DNA of 46,939 bases from Actinomadura sp. 7K507 (GTDB taxonomy: Bacteria > Actinomycetota > Actinomycetes > Streptosporangiales > Streptosporangiaceae). The position numbers and the translations under genes were made by a program. The notes under the pieces were generated by a model that was not told the origin of the DNA, made no database searches, and saw only the letters and a program-made list of their open reading frames with translations. Where the stretch lies: positions 1 through 46,939 of the forward strand of contig NZ_SMKK01000041.1 in assembly GCF_004348425.1 (NCBI RefSeq), given 5' to 3'. Below are positions 8,258 through 17,290 of this stretch, piece by piece; positions within the stretch are counted from its first letter, which is position 1; every line of letters begins with the position of its first letter.

Positions 8258-10801
8258 GTGGTGGGCGTGACTGAGGTACCACTGCTGGGTTCGAAGCTGG
8301 AGGTGCCCGCCCCTCCACCGGGGCTGGTGGAGCGTCCACGCCTCGGCCGCGTTCTCGACACCGGGCTGCAACACCCGTTGACGCTGGTGAACGCTCCGCC
8401 CGGCTGGGGGAAGTCCGTGCTGCTGAGCTGGTGGACGAGGGCGACGGACCTCCCGGTCGGCTGGCTCGGCGTCGAAGACGGGGACGATCCCCGGTTCTGG
8501 TCCTATCTGCGGGCCGCGCTGAACTCTGCGGGAGGACACGCAAGCGACGCCCTGCCGTCGCCGGACGAGGCGCCCCATGAAGTGTTCCTCGCCCGGCTGG
8601 CGGCCGCGCTGGCCGATCTGCGCGAACCCGTGGGCGTCGTCCTCGACGATTTCCATCGGATACGTGACCCGCGGGTCCTGAAGGGGTTGGAGTATCTGGC
8701 CCAGCACGCCGGGCGGGCACTACGGATGATCATCGTGACGCGTGGTGGCCCGGGACCTCCACTGGCGCGCTTGCGGCTCGCCGGTGCGGTCACCGCACTC
8801 GAGGCCGCAGAGCTATCGTTCACCATGTCGGAGACCGTCGAACTGCTGGCCGCACTGGGCCTGGAACTGCCCGGCCGATACACGCGCCTGCTGCACCAGC
8901 GTACGGAGGGCTGGCCGGCGGGCCTGCGGCTGGCGGGGCTGTCCATGCGAGGACACTGCGATCCGCTGCGCTTCGTCGACGGGCTGACCGGCGACCACGA
9001 GACCATCGCGGGCTATTTCACCTCGGAGGTACTGGGCGGTCTCGACGGCGGGCATCTGGAGGTTCTGCTGTGCGGCTCTGTGCTGGAGCAGCTCACCGGC
9101 AGCCTGGCGGACGCCCTCACCGGCCGGTCGGACGGTGAACGGATCCTGGCCGAACTGTGGGACGCGGGCGCTTTCCTCGACTCGGTCGGCGGTCGGCGCT
9201 CTTCGTATCGCTGCCACCGTCTTCTCGGTGAGTTCCTTCGCCGTGAGCTGACCAGGCGGGCACCACGGCGAGTCCCCGACCTGCATCGGCGCGCGGCCGC
9301 CTGGTACGCCGCGCGAGGCTCGTCCCCAGACGCGCTGCAGCACGCCCTCCTGTCCCTGGACTGGCGGATGGCCACGGATCTGCTGGCCGACCACTGGCCT
9401 GATCTCGTGCTGTCGGATTCGGACCCGCCGCTCTGGGCGTCCGACCCAGCGCCGCCGGAAGCGGCGCTTCGCGATAACCCTGACCTTGCGCTGGCCTGTG
9501 CACTGAATCAGCAGCTTCTGGGTGATCGGCGCGGAACCGACCGCTACCTGCGGCTCGCCGGCGACCACGCCGCCGAGGCCGGCGATGACAAGGCCACGGC
9601 GATCCGCCTGACACGGTCGGTGACGGCGGGCGACGTCGCCGCGACGTTCTCCCAGGCGTCACGGCTCCTCGCGCACCGGGAGGACGGCGAAGGCGCCCGT
9701 TCGGTCGCCCTTTCCGCACTCGGCACGGCCCGGCTGGCGACCGGGGACCTGCGCACGGCGGAAAGGGCACTGCACGACGGGCTCGCCGCGGCCGAGCGCG
9801 CGGGCCTGGACCGGGCCCGGGCGGTGTGCCTCAGCAGGCTCGCCGTGGCCCGTGCCCTGCTCGGCGAACTCCACCTCGCGGGGCAGACCGCTCAGGATTC
9901 GCTCGGCTTCGCGAGGACGCCCGCGGCTTGCGGATACGCCCATCTCGCGCTGGCGATCACTCACCACGAATGGGGCGACGGGAACGAGGCCGCGCGGTAC
10001 CTGGATCTCGCGGAGAGTCCCGGTGACCGGCTGCTCGCCGCGCTGATCAGCATCGTCCGGCTGTGGTCGCTTCAGGTGGGCGAACACCGCTCCCGCGCGG
10101 ACGAGGTACTGCGCGAGGCCCACCACGAACTTACCGGCTGGACGGTGCCGACATACATCGCCCACCGGTTCACCGCCGCCGAGGCGGCGCTGCGGACGAG
10201 CTTCGGGGACACCGGCACGGCCGCCCGGCTACTGGCCGACCAGGCTGGGGCGTCGGGCTGCTCGGCGCCGCTGTCGGTCGCGCTCGCGCGCATACAACTG
10301 AGGGACGGCGATCTGGACGCGGCGATACTGACGGCCGCCGGCGCACCGAACGGGGAACTGGGGCTCAGCCTGGAAGCGCGCCTGCTGGAAGCGTTGGCCG
10401 CCGACCGTCTCGGTCATGACCGGCACGTTTCCACGACCCTGGAGAAGACCCTCCAACTCGCCGATCACGAGCGTTTCCGGGGTGTGTTCCTTCGCGAAGG
10501 CCCGGCCGCGCGGCGGCTGCTGAGCGCCCACCTGGACTCCGGGACGGCATGCTGGCCGTTCGTCATGGAGATCGTCGGATGCGCCGCCGAGCGGACCGAC
10601 GGCCCCGCCGCGCCGCTGACCGAGCGGGAGCTGACGGTGCTGCGGTATCTCCAGAGCGTCCTGACGACCGAGGAGATCGCGGCCGAACTGCACCTTTCGG
10701 TCAACACCGTGAAGACGCACACGCGCCACATCTACCGGAAGCTCACCGCCTCCCGGCGCCGGGAGGCGGTGCGCAAGGCCCGGGAGGCTCAGCTTCTCTG
10801 A
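8258..10801 (+). CDS. MalT-like large LuxR-family (STAND) transcriptional regulator
   Basis: The 847-aa protein begins at GTG. A P-loop NTPase (APPGWGKS, about residues 46-53; VVLDDFHRI as Walker B) is followed by a winged-helix-like segment and a long array of helical repeats resembling TPRs (about 340-760). A C-terminal LuxR HTH follows (LTERELTVLRYL, then TEEIAAELHLSVNTVKTH). MalT-type proteins bind ATP and an inducer, oligomerise and activate transcription. It is divergent from the antiporter operon, so it is the obvious candidate regulator of the antiporter-hsp20-thioredoxin genes. That link is inference. The GTG at 8258 is followed by a second GTG; GCGCAGG upstream is a weak ribosome site. 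Confidence 0.88.
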   Translation: MVGVTEVPLLGSKLEVPAPPPGLVERPRLGRVLDTGLQHPLTLVNAPPGWGKSVLLSWWTRATDLPVGWLGVEDGDDPRFWSYLRAALNSAGGHASDALPSPDEAPHEVFLARLAAALADLREPVGVVLDDFHRIRDPRVLKGLEYLAQHAGRALRMIIVTRGGPGPPLARLRLAGAVTALEAAELSFTMSETVELLAALGLELPGRYTRLLHQRTEGWPAGLRLAGLSMRGHCDPLRFVDGLTGDHETIAGYFTSEVLGGLDGGHLEVLLCGSVLEQLTGSLADALTGRSDGERILAELWDAGAFLDSVGGRRSSYRCHRLLGEFLRRELTRRAPRRVPDLHRRAAAWYAARGSSPDALQHALLSLDWRMATDLLADHWPDLVLSDSDPPLWASDPAPPEAALRDNPDLALACALNQQLLGDRRGTDRYLRLAGDHAAEAGDDKATAIRLTRSVTAGDVAATFSQASRLLAHREDGEGARSVALSALGTARLATGDLRTAERALHDGLAAAERAGLDRARAVCLSRLAVARALLGELHLAGQTAQDSLGFARTPAACGYAHLALAITHHEWGDGNEAARYLDLAESPGDRLLAALISIVRLWSLQVGEHRSRADEVLREAHHELTGWTVPTYIAHRFTAAEAALRTSFGDTGTAARLLADQAGASGCSAPLSVALARIQLRDGDLDAAILTAAGAPNGELGLSLEARLLEALAADRLGHDRHVSTTLEKTLQLADHERFRGVFLREGPAARRLLSAHLDSGTACWPFVMEIVGCAAERTDGPAAPLTERELTVLRYLQSVLTTEEIAAELHLSVNTVKTHTRHIYRKLTASRRREAVRKAREAQLL

Positions 10802-11073
10802 CCGCCGCCGCGACCGCCCTCTGGCCCGCTGCGGGGGCGGTTGCGGAAGGCCCGGAGCAGGCGGAGCGGGAACAGCCCGATCAGCGGGGCGCGCCTGCCG
10901 AGATCCTCCCGGTCCTCCCGGTCGAAGGCACGGGCGTAACGGGCGGCGTCCAGGGCCGTCTCGTACTCCTTGGACCCTCCGGCACCGCATCCCCGGTCGC
11001 AGGTCCACACCAGCGTGTTCCCCTCACTGGTGAACCGCGGACGATGGCCGAGAAGGCGGCAGGCGAGCGTCAT
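10789..11073 (-). CDS. Small conserved hypothetical protein with zinc-knuckle-like N-terminus
   Basis: The protein has 94 aa. The N-terminus MTLACRLLGHRPRF is followed by TLVWTCDRGCGAGGSKEY, giving a C-H and CxxxC set that could bind a metal. Then come an acidic/basic helix (AARYARAFDREDREDLGRR), a short hydrophobic patch (LIGLFPLRLL) and a basic Gly/Arg-rich tail. Its ATG overlaps the stop of the MFS gene by four bases, so the two are translationally coupled. Its 3' end overlaps the convergent MalT-like gene by 13 bases. I recognise it only as a small actinobacterial protein of unknown role. Confidence 0.7.
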   Translation of the reverse strand: MTLACRLLGHRPRFTSEGNTLVWTCDRGCGAGGSKEYETALDAARYARAFDREDREDLGRRAPLIGLFPLRLLRAFRNRPRSGPEGGRGGGQRS

Positions 11074-12971
11074 TCCTCGTCCCTCCCCGAGTCTCCGGGG
11101 CCGTACCTGTTGCGCGGCAGCCGCCGCAGGCGCCCCTCCCTGGTCGCCTCATCCAGGGCGCGCCTGAACCGGCCGGGGCCCCAGCCTCGGGCACCGACCC
11201 GCTCCGCCAGGTCGCGCCGCTCCACCGGGCCCTCCTCGGTCGCGTGGGCGAGGTCGTCGATCTCACGGTCGAGTTCCTGCTCGGCGACCGCCGTCGACCG
11301 GCTCGGAGTGCCTGTGGTTCCCATCATCCCCGGCGAGTAGGTCTGCGAGCCCCCAGGGCCGGGACGGAAGCGCTGCGGCCCCGTCATCTCCCGCTTGCGG
11401 CGCCGGGATGCACGCTCCCGGGCGCGGCGATCGCGTTCGGCGGCCAGGCGCCTGTCCTCCGGCGCCAGTTCCCGCTCCAGTTCGGACCGCCGGAGGCTCT
11501 CCTGCTCCTGCGGCGTGGTGGCGTCGGCCTCCTCCGCGGTCAGCGGACGGGCGATGTTCTCCAGGGACTGCTGTTCAGCGCGGACACCGAAGATCAGCTC
11601 GGCGAACCCGCCCAGCATCATCGCTCCGCACCCGATGAAGAACCCGAGAGCGACCAGATCCAGCCGGCCGCTGCCGATGAACTGGCCGAAGAGGGCCGGG
11701 CCGGTGATCCCGCCGACCGCGGTGCCGACGGCGAAGAACAGGGCGATGGCGAGGGCGCGGGTCTCCATCGGGAAGATCTCGCTGACCGTCAGGTAGGCGG
11801 AGCTGGCCCCGGCCGACGCGACGAAGAAGCTCAGCGCGACGAGGATGATGAACGTCGTCGAGGTCAGCATGTCCGCCATGAGCAGGGCGGCCGTCGTCGC
11901 GATCAGCGCCGCGGAGCCGAAGTAGGTGCCGGCGATCATCGGCTTGCGGCCGACGGTGTCGAAGAGGCGTCCGAGCAGCAGCGGCCCCATCAGGTTGCCG
12001 AGCGCGAACGCGGCCATGAAGTAGGGCACCGTGCCGGACGCGACGTCGAAGAAGTCGCTGAGGATCGTGCCCAGGTCGAACGTGACGGCGTTGTACATGA
12101 ACGCCTGCCCGACGAACAGCGAGAGCCCGAGCACGGTGCGGTTGGGATAGCGCTTGGCCGTCACGCGGGCGATCTCACCGAAGCTGATCGACCTGCGCTG
12201 GCGCACGGTGATGCTCTGCGCCGGGGGAGGCAGCGGCTCCCTCGTCTCGGCCCGGACCTCCCGTTCGATCCCGTCGACGATCCGTTCCGCCTCATCCGCA
12301 CGTCCATGGATGAACAGCCAGCGGGGGCTTTCCGGGACGTTCCGGCGTACCAGCATGATCCCCAACCCGAGGACCCCGCCGATGGCGAAGGCCATCCGCC
12401 AGCCGAGATCTGCCGACAGCAGGGCTTCGTTGAGGAGCAGCACGCTGCCGAGGCTTCCGATGGCCGCGCCCAGCCAGTAACTCCCGTTGATGGCGAGGTC
12501 CACCTGGCCGCGGTTGCGGGCGGGGATCAGCTCGTCGATGGCCGAGTTGATGGCCGCGTACTCACCGCCGATACCGGCGCCGGTGAGGAAACGGAACAGG
12601 AACAGGTACCACGCCTCGGTCGCGAACGCGGTCGCCACGGTCGCCACCAGGTACAGCCCCAGTGTGAGCAAGAACAGTTTCTTGCGTCCGAAGCGGTCGG
12701 TGAGCTGGCCGAAGAAGAGCGCACCCAGGCATGCGCCGGCGACGTAGAAGGCCGCGGCGGTGCCTATGTCGCCGCTCGAGATGTCGATCCCGCTGCCCGG
12801 CTCGGTCATCCGGGCGGCGATCGAACCCACGATCGTGACCTCCAACCCGTCCAGGATCCAGACGGTGCCGAGGCCGATCACGATCCTCCAGTGGAACCTC
12901 GACCAGGGAAGGCGATCCAGCCGAGAAGGAATCTGAGTCTGGATCGTGCCCGGTTCGCTGGCAGTTGTCAT
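11070..12971 (-). CDS. MFS transporter (sugar-porter-like) fused to a winged-helix-like C-terminal domain
   Basis: The protein has 633 aa. Residues about 25-460 form a 12-helix MFS transporter with signature motifs GQLTDRFGRKK and LGRLFDTVGRKP, and a sugar-porter-like PESPRWLF in the central loop. Residues about 475-560 are a charged, probably coiled helix (ELERELAPEDRRLAAERDRR). The last 65 residues, from EQELDREIDDLAHATEEGPV, read like a winged helix: LAERVGARGWGPGRFRRAL as a recognition-type helix, then EGRLRRLPRNRYGP as a wing. A DNA-binding-like tail on an MFS protein is unusual and suggests a transporter that also senses or signals. Substrate unknown. The upstream region is shared with DUF2267 and carries three copies of an operator-like box. 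Confidence 0.85.
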   Translation of the reverse strand: MTTASEPGTIQTQIPSRLDRLPWSRFHWRIVIGLGTVWILDGLEVTIVGSIAARMTEPGSGIDISSGDIGTAAAFYVAGACLGALFFGQLTDRFGRKKLFLLTLGLYLVATVATAFATEAWYLFLFRFLTGAGIGGEYAAINSAIDELIPARNRGQVDLAINGSYWLGAAIGSLGSVLLLNEALLSADLGWRMAFAIGGVLGLGIMLVRRNVPESPRWLFIHGRADEAERIVDGIEREVRAETREPLPPPAQSITVRQRRSISFGEIARVTAKRYPNRTVLGLSLFVGQAFMYNAVTFDLGTILSDFFDVASGTVPYFMAAFALGNLMGPLLLGRLFDTVGRKPMIAGTYFGSAALIATTAALLMADMLTSTTFIILVALSFFVASAGASSAYLTVSEIFPMETRALAIALFFAVGTAVGGITGPALFGQFIGSGRLDLVALGFFIGCGAMMLGGFAELIFGVRAEQQSLENIARPLTAEEADATTPQEQESLRRSELERELAPEDRRLAAERDRRARERASRRRKREMTGPQRFRPGPGGSQTYSPGMMGTTGTPSRSTAVAEQELDREIDDLAHATEEGPVERRDLAERVGARGWGPGRFRRALDEATREGRLRRLPRNRYGPGDSGRDEE

Positions 12972-13044
12972 TTCTTACCCCCTTGAAAGGCAGGTCGCTG
13001 CCATCGACCAGCGTCCGGACAAGGGGGTGAGCGAGCTTCGCCCA

Positions 13045-13106
13045 GACCGGGTGAACCGGGCCCATTCCGGCATCACCCTGACCGGGTGACGCGTTCTCAC
13101 CCGGTC
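13045..13106. promoter_or_regulatory. Triple GACCGGGTGA operator-like motif
   Basis: GACCGGGTGA occurs at 13045-13054 and 13080-13089, and its exact reverse complement TCACCCGGTC is at 13097-13106. The last two form a perfect 10-bp inverted repeat around a 7-base spacer. All three lie in the 187-base gap between the divergent MFS and DUF2267 genes. A regulator controlling both genes is likely. The repeat shares a TCACC(C)GG core with the perfect palindrome before dnaK at 17321-17343, so one regulator could see both. Confidence 0.6.
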
Positions 13107-13158
13107 CAGCGCGACGCTCTGGATCGGAAGGTCCTCCTCATCCGGAAGGCAGGCTGAC

Positions 13159-13590
13159 ATGAGCGCTACGGGATTCCCGACCTTCGACAAGACCATCGAC
13201 AAGACGAACCGCGTGCTGAAGGAGATCGAACATGCCTACGGGTGGTCAAAGGAACAGCGGAACGTGTCCTATGACGCGTTGCGCGCGGTCCTGCACGCTT
13301 TGCGCGACCGGCTGACCGTGGACGAATGTGCGCATCTGGCCGCCCAGCTGCCTTTGCTGGTCCGCGGCGTTCACTACGAGGGCTGGGACCCCAGCCGGGT
13401 GCCGGTGAAAATGAACAAGGAGGAATTCCTCCAGCGCGTCCGGCGCGGCTTCCCGCATGAGGTCGGCGGTGATACGGAACGGCTGGTCTCCACCGTCCTG
13501 CAGGCGCTGCGGCAGTACGTCACAGAAGGTGAATGGGAGGACATCAAGTCCAGCATTTCCCGGGATCTGCGCCCGCTCATTCCGGTCTAG
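13159..13590 (+). CDS. DUF2267 family stress-associated protein
   Basis: The 143-aa protein matches the DUF2267 pattern: FDKTIDKTNRVLKEI, then ALRAVLHALRDRLTVDECAHLAAQLPLLVRGVHYEGW, and a second half ending DIKSSISRDLRPLIPV. The two similar helical halves are rich in acidic and basic residues, with no membrane segment or catalytic motif. DUF2267 genes are commonly found in actinobacterial dormancy and stress regulons next to small Hsps; the biochemical role is unknown. It is divergent from the MFS gene and its end overlaps the convergent LAL regulator by 14 bases. Confidence 0.85.
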   Translation: MSATGFPTFDKTIDKTNRVLKEIEHAYGWSKEQRNVSYDALRAVLHALRDRLTVDECAHLAAQLPLLVRGVHYEGWDPSRVPVKMNKEEFLQRVRRGFPHEVGGDTERLVSTVLQALRQYVTEGEWEDIKSSISRDLRPLIPV

Positions 13591-16426
13591 GGGGTCGGGG
13601 GGCAAGGGGCGACCCGGCGTCCGTGCCGTCGTCAAGCTCCTTGGAACGCGCGCCGGGAACGTCGTCGGAATGTTCGAGGACCTGGCGCGCCAGATCGACG
13701 CGCGAGCGGACGTCGAGTTTGCGGAAGACCTGCCGCAGGTGGAACGCGACGGTGTGGACGCTGATGAACAGCTGATCGGCGATCTTCTGGTTGGTGAGCC
13801 CCTGGGCGACGAGCCCGGAGATCCGCTGCTCGGCCCCGGTGAGGCTGGCCCAGCCGCTCGCGGGCCGGTCTCGGCGGTTCCAGTGCCGGCGGCGTTCCCC
13901 CATGCGCCGTAGGCGCCCCCGGATCCGGGCCGCATCCCGCTCGGCGCCGGCCGCCACGTAGCAGGACAGGGCCTCGTCGAACCACTGGATCGTCCGGCCG
14001 CGCGCACCGTCCGGTCCGCCGAGCAGGATGCCGAGGTCCTCGTAGGCGGAGGCGCACGCCCATCGGTCGGCGTGGTCCGCGGCGGCGTTTCGCAGGAGGC
14101 CCGGCTCACCGTGCAGCAACCCGCGGGCGTGCTCGGCGGCGGCGGCCAGACTGGGTAGCCCCGGGTTCATCCCGGCGAGCCGGTCGGCCGCCGCGACGAC
14201 CTTCTCGGCCGGTCCGGTCTCGCCCGCCGCGACCGCCGTCCGTACCAGCCAGGCCGCCGCCGTCGGGTCGCAGATGAGCGCCCGGCTGTGCTCGGCCAGG
14301 TCGTCGAGGAGCCGACGCAACCCGGTCATGGCGGCCTGCGGCCCGTCGCAAGCCTCGGTAACCTGCGCCCGGATCAGCTCGCTTCGGGTCAGGTCGAAGG
14401 GAGGAGGTGCCGGCCCGCCCGCGTCTTCCTCACCGCGGGCGTGCTCGATAGCCGTTTCGAGATCGCCGGAGCGCAGTGCCGCGACGGACAGCGCGGACCG
14501 GGCGGAGGCGCTCAGCAGGCGCGCGCCGACCGCGTCGGCCGCCTCCAGAGCCGCCCTCGCCTCGCGGATCGCCTCCTCTGGATGACCCTCCGCGAGATCG
14601 ATGCGTGATCGCACGATCGCCGGTCCGGCCGCCCAGCCGTCCCGGCCGATCCCGACGGCCCCGCCGGTTCCCAGCACCATCGTCCGCCGTGCCTCGTCCA
14701 TGAGCCTGACGTCCACCAGCAATGCGGCCAGGACCAGGCCGGGGTGGAGTCGGCAATCCCGCACGCCGTCGTTGGAAGCCTGCCGCACGCCCATCCGCGC
14801 GAGGCCGAGCGCGTCGTCCAACTCGCCCTTGTCCCAACCGTTCAACGCGAGGACGACGAGCGCTCCGGCGAGCAGGCCCTGGCCCGGCGCGTCACCCGCC
14901 TTGACGAAGGCTTTGGCCCGGTCCAGTACGCCCGCGCTCTCGGGCAGGCCGGTGTCGGCTTGCAGGAGGGCGAGATCGGCGCGGTCACGCACCTCGTCCG
15001 GCAGATCCGGCATGTCCAGCACGGCCCTGGCCGTGTCCGACGCCCTGGCGGCCTCGCCCATCGGCACCAGGACCAGGGACAGCGCGGTCAGCAGTTCGGC
15101 GGTGGACGGGCCGGACGCGCAGTGGTCGAGCGCGGCCTCCGCGAGTTCCGCGGCTTCCACCAGGTCACCGGCGGCGACGAGCGTGCGCATCGCCGTCATC
15201 GTGCGTGCGAACCACTGCGGGTCGGCGAGCTCGGTGAGATCGAGCGCCCGGCGTATCAGCTCGGCGGCGACCGCCGGGTGGGTGTCGAGCATCTCCGCGC
15301 TCGCTCGGTCCAGGCTTGGGAGGACCTCCGGGACGCCTGGGACGGCCCCCGCCATGAGGTGGGCCGCCGCGGCCTTCACCCGACCGCCGTGCTCCAGCAG
15401 CGTCCTGCCGATCTGTACGTGCAGCGCCTGCCGGACGGGATCGGGTATGTCCGTGATCACCGACTCGCGCACCACGTCGTGCCGGAACGCAAGAGCGTCC
15501 TCATGCGTGGTCAGCAACCCGGTCGCCAGCATCGCCTCCAGTGACGGCAGCAGGTCGGCGGGGGTGACGCCCAGCAAGTCGGCGGCGACCAGTGGGTGGA
15601 ACGCGGGCCCCAGCATCGCAGCGACCTCAAGGAGCCGCCGGGCCGCCGGATCCAGCTCATGCAGCCGCTCCTGGATGACGATGCGGACCCGCTCCGGCAT
15701 CCTGGACGTGACGAGGTGAGCGTGACCGTGGGAGATCACCACCCCGCCCTCGTCGCTCAGTCCGTTCATCAGCTCGAGAAGCAGCAGCGGATTGCCGCCC
15801 GCCCCGCCCGCGAGCACGAGCAGGTCGGGATCGGGGCGCGCCCCCAGAGCGGCGGTGACCAGGTCGGAGACGGCCTCTCCCGGCAGCGGGCGGAGCTGGA
15901 CCAGGACCGCGCCGGCCGCCTGCAGCTGGAGGAACAGCCGATCGAGCTCGGCGCCACCGGAGCCGGTGCGGCGCGCGAGTATCCAGCACACGGGAGACGA
16001 CGCCAGCCGGATCGGCAGCGTCCGCAGCGCGAGAATCGTGGCCGGCTCGGCCCATTGAAGATCGTCCAACAGGACCAGCAGCGAGGTGGTACGGGCCCGC
16101 TGCTCCAGCGCGGCCTGCAGCCGTTCGGCCGACCGGTCCTGTCCGCCGGCCGGCGGCGATTGCGGGCCGGGCTCATCGAGCACCGACAGCAACAGCTCCA
16201 AGGCCGCGGGCCGACGCAGTTCAGGGGCCGTGTCCGCCACCACCGCGAAGCCTCTGTCGGCGGCAGTGCGTGCGGCCTCCTCAAGCAAGCGGGTACGCCC
16301 GATGCCGGGCTCCCCCTCGACGAGCATGACCCTTGGGCCGTCGACGCGCGTCAGCAACTCGTCGATGCTCGCTCGTTCCCGTTGGCGACCAAAGGTCGTG
16401 CCCCGCGTCGGCGGCCTCCCGTCCAT
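13577..16426 (-). CDS. LAL-family large LuxR regulator with Arg in place of Walker A Lys
   Basis: The 949-aa protein has an N-terminal AAA/STAND ATPase (FGRQRERASIDELL, P-loop GEPGIGRT at 38-45, Walker B LLVLLDDLQWAEP). A long helical-repeat region follows, and a C-terminal LuxR HTH (LTGAEQRISGLVAQGLTNQKIADQLFISVHTVAFH). The P-loop has Arg44 (CGT codon) where Lys is needed for normal ATP binding and hydrolysis. The protein may therefore be a nucleotide-independent or switch-off form. Such large ATP-binding LuxR regulators often control accessory functions. It sits between the histone-fold gene and DUF2267 and could govern the chaperone operon, but no direct evidence links them. Confidence 0.88.
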   Translation of the reverse strand: MDGRPPTRGTTFGRQRERASIDELLTRVDGPRVMLVEGEPGIGRTRLLEEAARTAADRGFAVVADTAPELRRPAALELLLSVLDEPGPQSPPAGGQDRSAERLQAALEQRARTTSLLVLLDDLQWAEPATILALRTLPIRLASSPVCWILARRTGSGGAELDRLFLQLQAAGAVLVQLRPLPGEAVSDLVTAALGARPDPDLLVLAGGAGGNPLLLLELMNGLSDEGGVVISHGHAHLVTSRMPERVRIVIQERLHELDPAARRLLEVAAMLGPAFHPLVAADLLGVTPADLLPSLEAMLATGLLTTHEDALAFRHDVVRESVITDIPDPVRQALHVQIGRTLLEHGGRVKAAAAHLMAGAVPGVPEVLPSLDRASAEMLDTHPAVAAELIRRALDLTELADPQWFARTMTAMRTLVAAGDLVEAAELAEAALDHCASGPSTAELLTALSLVLVPMGEAARASDTARAVLDMPDLPDEVRDRADLALLQADTGLPESAGVLDRAKAFVKAGDAPGQGLLAGALVVLALNGWDKGELDDALGLARMGVRQASNDGVRDCRLHPGLVLAALLVDVRLMDEARRTMVLGTGGAVGIGRDGWAAGPAIVRSRIDLAEGHPEEAIREARAALEAADAVGARLLSASARSALSVAALRSGDLETAIEHARGEEDAGGPAPPPFDLTRSELIRAQVTEACDGPQAAMTGLRRLLDDLAEHSRALICDPTAAAWLVRTAVAAGETGPAEKVVAAADRLAGMNPGLPSLAAAAEHARGLLHGEPGLLRNAAADHADRWACASAYEDLGILLGGPDGARGRTIQWFDEALSCYVAAGAERDAARIRGRLRRMGERRRHWNRRDRPASGWASLTGAEQRISGLVAQGLTNQKIADQLFISVHTVAFHLRQVFRKLDVRSRVDLARQVLEHSDDVPGARSKELDDGTDAGSPLAPRPPRPE

Positions 16427-16557
16427 ACCGGGAACGTCCCCTGGATGCGCCGGAACGATACGCGACCGTCAACCCGGCAGTTCCCTTCTTGCGTCATCAC
16501 AAACCATGATCGGGCAAAGGCGGGTCAACTGCCAGAGCCGGTCAACGGCATTCCGGG

Positions 16558-17007
16558 TCACAGGAGCAGGTCGAAGATCTGCTGGACCCCTTCCCACTGC
16601 AGGGTCTGCGGGTTGCGCCGGTCCGGATACATGATCCGGAAGGCCTGCGACAGTGCGTGGGTAAGGCCGCCCGCGATCTCGGAGAGTTTCTCGTCGATGA
16701 TGTCGCTGACCGCGAGATCCAGCGGCGGCCGCCTCGCCAGCAGATCCAGGATCGGTTCGACCTCGATCTCCTCGTCCAGCCGGCGGAACCGGTGGATGCT
16801 CTCCTGCAGGCCCTTCGTGATCGGCAGGTCGAACGGCTCGATGATGTCGCGTCCGTTCGCCTTCGCCTTTGCCTGTCCGATGAGGAGCAGGTCGTACAGC
16901 TTGGCGTCAAGAAACTCGTGGTAGCGCCGCAGATCGTTCTTATCGACGTCCAGCCCGGCGGCCGCCCTGAAAAAGCGCTCGAACCTGCTGATTCCCATCA
17001 CAGCCAT
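16558..17007 (-). CDS. DUF1931-like bacterial histone-fold protein
   Basis: The 149-aa protein resembles the DUF1931 family, whose Aquifex member is reported to have two histone folds in one chain. First half: SRFERFFRAAAGLDVDKNDLRRYHEFLDAKLYDLLLIGQ followed by RDIIEPFDLPITKGLQESI, a helix-strap-long helix-strap-helix pattern. The second half repeats it (LDLLARRPPLDLAVSDIIDEKLSEIAGGL). It is expected to be cytosolic and to bind DNA or act as a stress protein; its true role is not settled. ATG 17007 is chosen because GAGGTGG lies 5 bases upstream; ATG 16998 is possible. A hairpin lies upstream at 17041-17061. Confidence 0.75.
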   Translation of the reverse strand: MAVMGISRFERFFRAAAGLDVDKNDLRRYHEFLDAKLYDLLLIGQAKAKANGRDIIEPFDLPITKGLQESIHRFRRLDEEIEVEPILDLLARRPPLDLAVSDIIDEKLSEIAGGLTHALSQAFRIMYPDRRNPQTLQWEGVQQIFDLLL

Positions 17008-17040
17008 GCAGCCACCTCGCGTGTCGTCTCCTGCCGATAA

Positions 17041-17061
17041 AGGAGGAGAAGGAGTCCTCCT
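17041..17061. promoter_or_regulatory. Inverted repeat upstream of histone-fold gene
   Basis: AGGAGGA (17041-17047) and TCCTCCT (17055-17061) form a 7-bp perfect inverted repeat with a 7-base loop, 34 bases before the histone-fold start on the minus strand. In the transcript it could form a leader stem containing ribosome-site-like sequence. Function not known. Confidence 0.4.
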
Positions 17062-17290
17062 CAGCCTTCCCGCCCGAGGGGATCGTCACATCGTCAGATC
17101 TTGTAGGGCCGACTCCGCGCGGCAAGGCCGTGCGCCCGGGCCAGTCAGGGGTCCGACCTGCGTGCCCGCCCGGCCGGTCGCCTCCCGTTCACAGCAAGCT
17201 CACGGACGCGCCGCGGTGGGCGCCGAGCAGAGACCTACACGGTCGGTGGATGCGCCCGACCACCCGATGACGCAGCGTCGGTCACGAAGG

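Noticed and set aside
11244..12986. 580-aa plus-strand frame opposite the MFS gene
   Set aside because: Shadow; compositionally odd (rich in Gln, Glu, Arg, His) with no recognisable domain.
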